Shown here piece by piece: positions 23,461 to 26,126 of a stretch of 26,126 bases of DNA (position 1 is the first letter of the stretch; the number at the start of each line of letters is the position of its first letter). The position numbers and the translations under genes are program-made. Source of the DNA: a virus. The notes below the pieces were generated by a model. It had not been told where the DNA came from and searched no databases. It was given only the letters and a program-made list of their open reading frames with translations. The stretch spans positions 1 to 26,126 of the IMG/VR virus record IMGVR_UViG_3300047462_000760; one strand, written 5' to 3'.

Positions 23461-23499
23461 CAAACAAAAACCGATTGCAACCGTTAAGCTGCAATCGGT
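23461..23499 (-). terminator. Intrinsic terminator
   Basis: ACCGATTGCA (23470-23479) pairs with TGCAATCGGT (23490-23499), a 10-bp stem with a 10-nt loop. On the minus strand TTTTTGTTTG follows. It ends the transcript of the 23505-23699 gene. Confidence 0.8.
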
Positions 23500-23504
23500 G
23501 GTAT

Positions 23505-23699
23505 TCAGTTACAATCGGTAGCAGCAGGGTGAACTACCAATTTTTCATCGCCGACAATCAGCAGTATATTTCCGCCGACAACGTGCCTGTCATACTTCCC
23601 CACCGTACCTTTCTTGATGGTTTTGTATTCTGGCGTAGCTGATGAATCAAAGTACGTTGCCGATGTCATTGCTTGCGTATCTTGGATCACTGTTATCAT
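23505..23699 (-). CDS. Small hypothetical protein
   Basis: A 64-residue product from the ATG at 23699, which has AAGGAG 6 nt upstream. An in-frame ATG at 23726 falls inside the predicted -10 box and is rejected. The protein is beta-like (MITVIQDTQAM, then KKGTVGKYDRHVVGGNILLIVGDEKLVVHP), suggesting a small barrel, but no family is recognised. It has its own promoter candidate and terminator, so it is a single-gene unit. Confidence 0.65.
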   Translation of the reverse strand: MITVIQDTQAMTSATYFDSSATPEYKTIKKGTVGKYDRHVVGGNILLIVGDEKLVVHPAATDCN

Positions 23700-23721
23700 T
23701 GCTTGCTCCTTGGTGGTTGCT

Positions 23722-23749
23722 GTCATACAAATCTTTTTCGTCGCGTCAA
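23722..23749 (-). promoter_or_regulatory. Candidate sigma-70-like promoter
   Basis: On the minus strand, TTGACG (23749-23744), a 16-nt spacer, then TATGAC (23727-23722). Start of transcription would be near 23715, leaving a short leader that contains AAGGAG for the 23699 start. Confidence 0.5.
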
Positions 23750-23767
23750 GTCCCTACTCTAATAGAG

Positions 23768-23980
23768 CTACAGCGATTTCAGAACTTCACCAACGCAATC
23801 CATCGCATTAGCGGCGCGGTCAAATGTCGTGTCAATTTTGACTGCATAGGGCTTATTTGCTTCACAGCTTTGGATCGCATCAAATCCCATTCCCTTTAGA
23901 AGTTCAACAGCCTTTTCGACTGTCTTGTAATTTGTCGAAGCATAAACAACAAACGATGTTTTCAGTTGAGCGGTTTTCAT
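23768..23980 (-). CDS. Small hypothetical protein
   Basis: A 70-residue protein with GGAG 7 nt before ATG. The pattern strand-helix-strand-helix (TSFVVYAS, VEKAVELLKGMGF, KPYAVKIDTTF, ANAMDCVGEVLKSL) suggests a small alpha/beta fold. No catalytic motif is visible. It follows the 24023-24427 gene by 42 bases, so it is probably cotranscribed. Function unknown. Confidence 0.65.
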   Translation of the reverse strand: MKTAQLKTSFVVYASTNYKTVEKAVELLKGMGFDAIQSCEANKPYAVKIDTTFDRAANAMDCVGEVLKSL

Positions 23981-24022
23981 GGTCGTATCTCCAATGGTTA
24001 AAAGAAAATCCCCCCTTGGGAT

Positions 24023-24427
24023 TTACTTCGCTGCTTGTTTCATCTTCGATTTCTTGGCAGTTGGCTTGCCATCGAACTTGAACAGCCCGGCGGTCTTTTC
24101 GCGACCATTCCAAACCACTTGATATCCGATTTCTCTCAATGGTGCCCCGTAATCTTTTCTGCTGACCACCATAACATTCGTGAGAATCCGCTTTTCAACA
24201 TCAAAGGCATTTTCCGATTCTGATTTCTTAGCCTTGAACGATTTGAAATTTGCTCCCATTGCAGCTTTAACTGCTGGGACGATTGAATCGAATGAGTGCA
24301 GCTTATTCTTTCCTAAGCTCATAAGAGCTTCAACAGACGCCCAGTAACCGCCACCAACTCGATAAGGGTTATAGCTCGATTGAGCTACTTCCTTAACTAC
24401 TACAGTGCTTTTCTTTGCCTTTGCCAT
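24023..24427 (-). CDS. Hypothetical basic protein
   Basis: A 134-residue Lys-rich protein with basic ends (MAKAKKS and a final KSKMKQAAK) and a globular centre (NPYRVGGGYWASVEALMSLGKNKLHSFDSIVPAVKAAMG, shown in parts only). Strong AAGGA site 6 nt before ATG. Composition suggests nucleic-acid binding, but no family is recognised. It is first in its transcript, preceded by a 35-bp palindrome at 24461-24495 that may control it. Confidence 0.7.
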   Translation of the reverse strand: MAKAKKSTVVVKEVAQSSYNPYRVGGGYWASVEALMSLGKNKLHSFDSIVPAVKAAMGANFKSFKAKKSESENAFDVEKRILTNVMVVSRKDYGAPLREIGYQVVWNGREKTAGLFKFDGKPTAKKSKMKQAAK

Positions 24428-24460
24428 GATTCATCCTTGCCCGTTTGGGCTATTGATTTC

Positions 24461-24495
24461 TGTCTTATCTGAATAACCGTTATTCATTTAAGACA
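24461..24495. promoter_or_regulatory. 35-bp near-perfect palindrome
   Basis: TGTCTTA..TGAATAA and TTATTCA..TAAGACA are inverted copies around a 3-nt centre (CCG), with two mismatched pairs. It lies 34 bases before the 24427 start. Such symmetry fits a dimer-binding operator or an arm-type site for the nearby integrase or its accessory factor. Confidence 0.5.
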
Positions 24496-24597
24496 TACAT
24501 GGTGTAGCGCGGAAAGAATCTGGGCGCAAGTGGAAAATCTTAAAAATCTTCGCAATGATAAACGAGGTGTCGTGTAAAGCCTTACCGGCACATACTT

Positions 24598-24849
24598 ATG
24601 ATATTAAAGATTTTTAGTATTGTTCAAGCGAGTGAGTTTTTACTTAATAGATTAGCTGAAATGAATCGCGAACAAATGATTAAAGCCATAATGTGCGGAT
24701 GCGACAAAAACCGTTTAGACGAATATGAGTTGAACCCTGAGAATGTTCTTGAACGATTGCCAGTGGGTGGACTCCAAAAGGTTTGGGACTTGCTTGTATC
24801 CGTAGATAATAAAGCTGCAAACATTCAAGCTTTCTTTACTGGAAAATAA
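24598..24849 (+). CDS. Small hypothetical protein convergent with integrase
   Basis: An 83-residue helical protein (ASEFLLNRLAEMNREQMIKAI, then a Cys-containing CGCDKNRLDEYELNPENVLERL, and GGLQKVWDLLVSVDNKAANIQAFF). The amino-acid make-up is protein-like, although the ribosome site is weak; an in-frame ATG at 24661 is an alternative. Its last 25 bases overlap the 3' end of the integrase gene on the other strand. No family is recognised. Convergence could limit integrase mRNA. Confidence 0.55.
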   Translation: MILKIFSIVQASEFLLNRLAEMNREQMIKAIMCGCDKNRLDEYELNPENVLERLPVGGLQKVWDLLVSVDNKAANIQAFFTGK

Positions 24850-26126
24850 TGCTTATGAATAGCATCGCAAGCGGGTTTGACGATCAATGGGTTTGCCAAA
24901 ATATAACTATCCGCCATTCCGCTAGAATGCCCCACCAGCAGATTTACAATCGGTAATGAGACGTTTGCAGCTACAGCTTGAGTAAATGCACCATCTCGCA
25001 AATGGGAAGCTGTAACAGCAATCTGGCAGTTGCTTTCTTTCTCTGCTTTCTTGACCAAACTTCGGAAGCGATTGAAAGCTCCATCTTTTTCCAATGGATT
25101 CCCTTTAGCTGCTCCACCACTCGCGGTGAAAATATATTGTCCCTTCCGCGGAATTTCATTCAATGCTGAAATGGTTTCTTCCCACAAAACAGCAACCCGT
25201 ACAAACTCGCCCGTTTTCTTTCTTCTGCTTATCATTGTGCCATTTGGTTTAATATCATCCCACTTGATATTAATAACCTCGCCAGCGTAAAGAGCAGCAT
25301 TAAGCATTAACAACATCATTGCCTTATCTTCGCCAGTTGCGACTTTCAATAAATCGTTCCAGTCAGCAAGGGTAATGGGTTTGGGATCGATATTCTTTGT
25401 GGATTCATTTGGTTGCATTATGCGAAGATATTCAAGAGCTTTTGAGGATGCCGAAACAGCTAATGCGCGTTGTACTGCAAAGCTCAACATGCGACGGATG
25501 CCACTAAAAATATGCTGCTGCTGCTTGCCGGATAATTCGCGGTCGAAAACATTATCTTGAAAATCGACGCATACTTTCGCGGTTATCTGTCCAATGTGCT
25601 GAATATTCGTAACGCTTATGAAATCTTCCCATGCTCTACTGACTTTCTTTTTCTGCCCCTTGCTGCATTTGGCGTGAGCTTCCCATAGCTTAAGCAGTTC
25701 ATCGGCAGTAGGTAGAGCTTCCGGCGGTTTGAGGTCGGTAAGGTATCCGAGCTTTTCAAACCCTGTTTTTTCAGCAAGCCATGCCGGGCGCGTGAGCAAG
25801 TCGCTAATCAATCTGTCAATGTACTCTTGCTCGTTCTGCTCTTTCTTCTGCTGCCCCAGTTCAACCATCATGCCCCACGGTGTTTTTTCTTGAATGAAGT
25901 TTTCACCGTCGAATACTGTTTTAACTGTCGGATCACCCTTGCCAATTTTATTATAGAATGTTGCTATCGCTTTTTCTTCATTTGGCTCGGTGAACATTTC
26001 GCCAGTTGAGATGATTACCCAGCGCCCATCGTTCTTTCGCCTGCGGAGTCCATTGATTCTTTTTCCGTTGGCAAGTTCGTATGGTTTTTCTTTGCGTCCG
26101 CGACGTGGTTTGTTGTTGTTTTCCAT
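24825..26126 (-). CDS. Tyrosine integrase/recombinase (atypical active site)
   Basis: A 433-residue phage-integrase-family protein. The N-terminal region (1-80) is basic and includes a KRINGLRRRKNDGRWVI strand pair. A helical core-binding domain (about 140-235) follows, then the catalytic domain. In the first catalytic box, LNAALYAGEVINIKW (276-289), Tyr280 stands where most members have Arg. Lys303/304 could be the beta-hairpin Lys. The second box is SHLRDGAF with His375 and Arg377. The third is VGH at 398-400 and the nucleophile is probably Tyr408 (ADSYIL). It would integrate or excise the phage. The ATG is the last base group of the window, so a start further upstream is possible. Confidence 0.88.
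   Translation of the reverse strand: MENNNKPRRGRKEKPYELANGKRINGLRRRKNDGRWVIISTGEMFTEPNEEKAIATFYNKIGKGDPTVKTVFDGENFIQEKTPWGMMVELGQQKKEQNEQEYIDRLISDLLTRPAWLAEKTGFEKLGYLTDLKPPEALPTADELLKLWEAHAKCSKGQKKKVSRAWEDFISVTNIQHIGQITAKVCVDFQDNVFDRELSGKQQQHIFSGIRRMLSFAVQRALAVSASSKALEYLRIMQPNESTKNIDPKPITLADWNDLLKVATGEDKAMMLLMLNAALYAGEVINIKWDDIKPNGTMISRRKKTGEFVRVAVLWEETISALNEIPRKGQYIFTASGGAAKGNPLEKDGAFNRFRSLVKKAEKESNCQIAVTASHLRDGAFTQAVAANVSLPIVNLLVGHSSGMADSYILANPLIVKPACDAIHKHYFPVKKA

Noticed and set aside
24556-24618. 20-codon plus frame starting MINEVSCKALP
   Set aside because: No ribosome site, very short, and overlaps the start of the 83-residue frame.
1-26126. CRISPR array, transposon or diversity-generating retroelement
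   Set aside because: No regularly spaced repeats, transposase, reverse transcriptase or template/variable repeat pair was seen.

Overview
This window is most of a temperate, tailed bacteriophage genome with siphovirus architecture: an HK97-type head and a long tail with a tape measure. It is probably an integrated prophage or prophage-derived contig. Almost all genes run on the minus strand, so the functional order reads right to left: integrase, small accessory genes, lysogeny-control region, replication-like genes, fibre-like genes, packaging, head, tail. The host is bacterial, since Shine-Dalgarno sequences precede most starts and ATG/GTG/TTG starts are used. By eye the base composition is moderately AT-rich. 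No host gene is present. The integrase lacks the usual first catalytic Arg and has an HLR box rather than HxLR, a style I associate with integrases of Planctomycetes and relatives. That is only a hint about the host.

Layout. 24.8-26.1 kb: tyrosine integrase, convergent with a small plus-strand gene. 23.1-24.4 kb: four small minus-strand genes of unknown function, with a 35-bp palindrome upstream of the first, a good promoter candidate and an intrinsic terminator. 22.2-23.0 kb: plus-strand HNH endonuclease with AP2-type repeats, broken by a frameshift, followed by a terminator. 21.2-22.2 kb: small helix-turn-helix regulator on the plus strand, divergent from the early operon across a palindrome-rich control region. 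18.9-21.2 kb: early operon of a coiled-coil protein, an AAA+ ATPase and a Dam-like adenine methylase carrying a Cys cluster. This operon is bracketed by two copies of a 27-nt near-identical repeat. 17.7-18.9 kb: largely non-coding boundary with a strong terminator and several inverted repeats, probably the early/late transition. 16.2-17.7 kb: unknown small genes, one a coiled-coil protein with a C-terminal membrane anchor, and a structured leader. 13.4-16.0 kb: fibre-like and Ser/Thr/Gly-rich surface genes placed before packaging. 8.4-13.3 kb: P27-type small terminase, HNH, large terminase, portal and prohead protease. 0-8.3 kb: major capsid protein, connectors, gp10-like and DUF3168 proteins, tail tube, tail chaperones with a probable -1 programmed frameshift, tape measure, and two tail-end genes.

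How it works together. The small and large terminase with HNH package DNA through the portal. The protease matures the HK97-fold capsid. The connector, head-closure, gp10-like and DUF3168 proteins join head to tail. The chaperones (G and G-T fusion) and tape measure assemble the tail tube. The integrase and helix-turn-helix regulator would set lysogeny. No endolysin is recognisable, so lysis genes and the tail tip probably lie beyond position 1. The least explained material is the set of structured intergenic elements at 16.6, 18.2, 18.7, 20.65, 21.35 and 24.47 kb.
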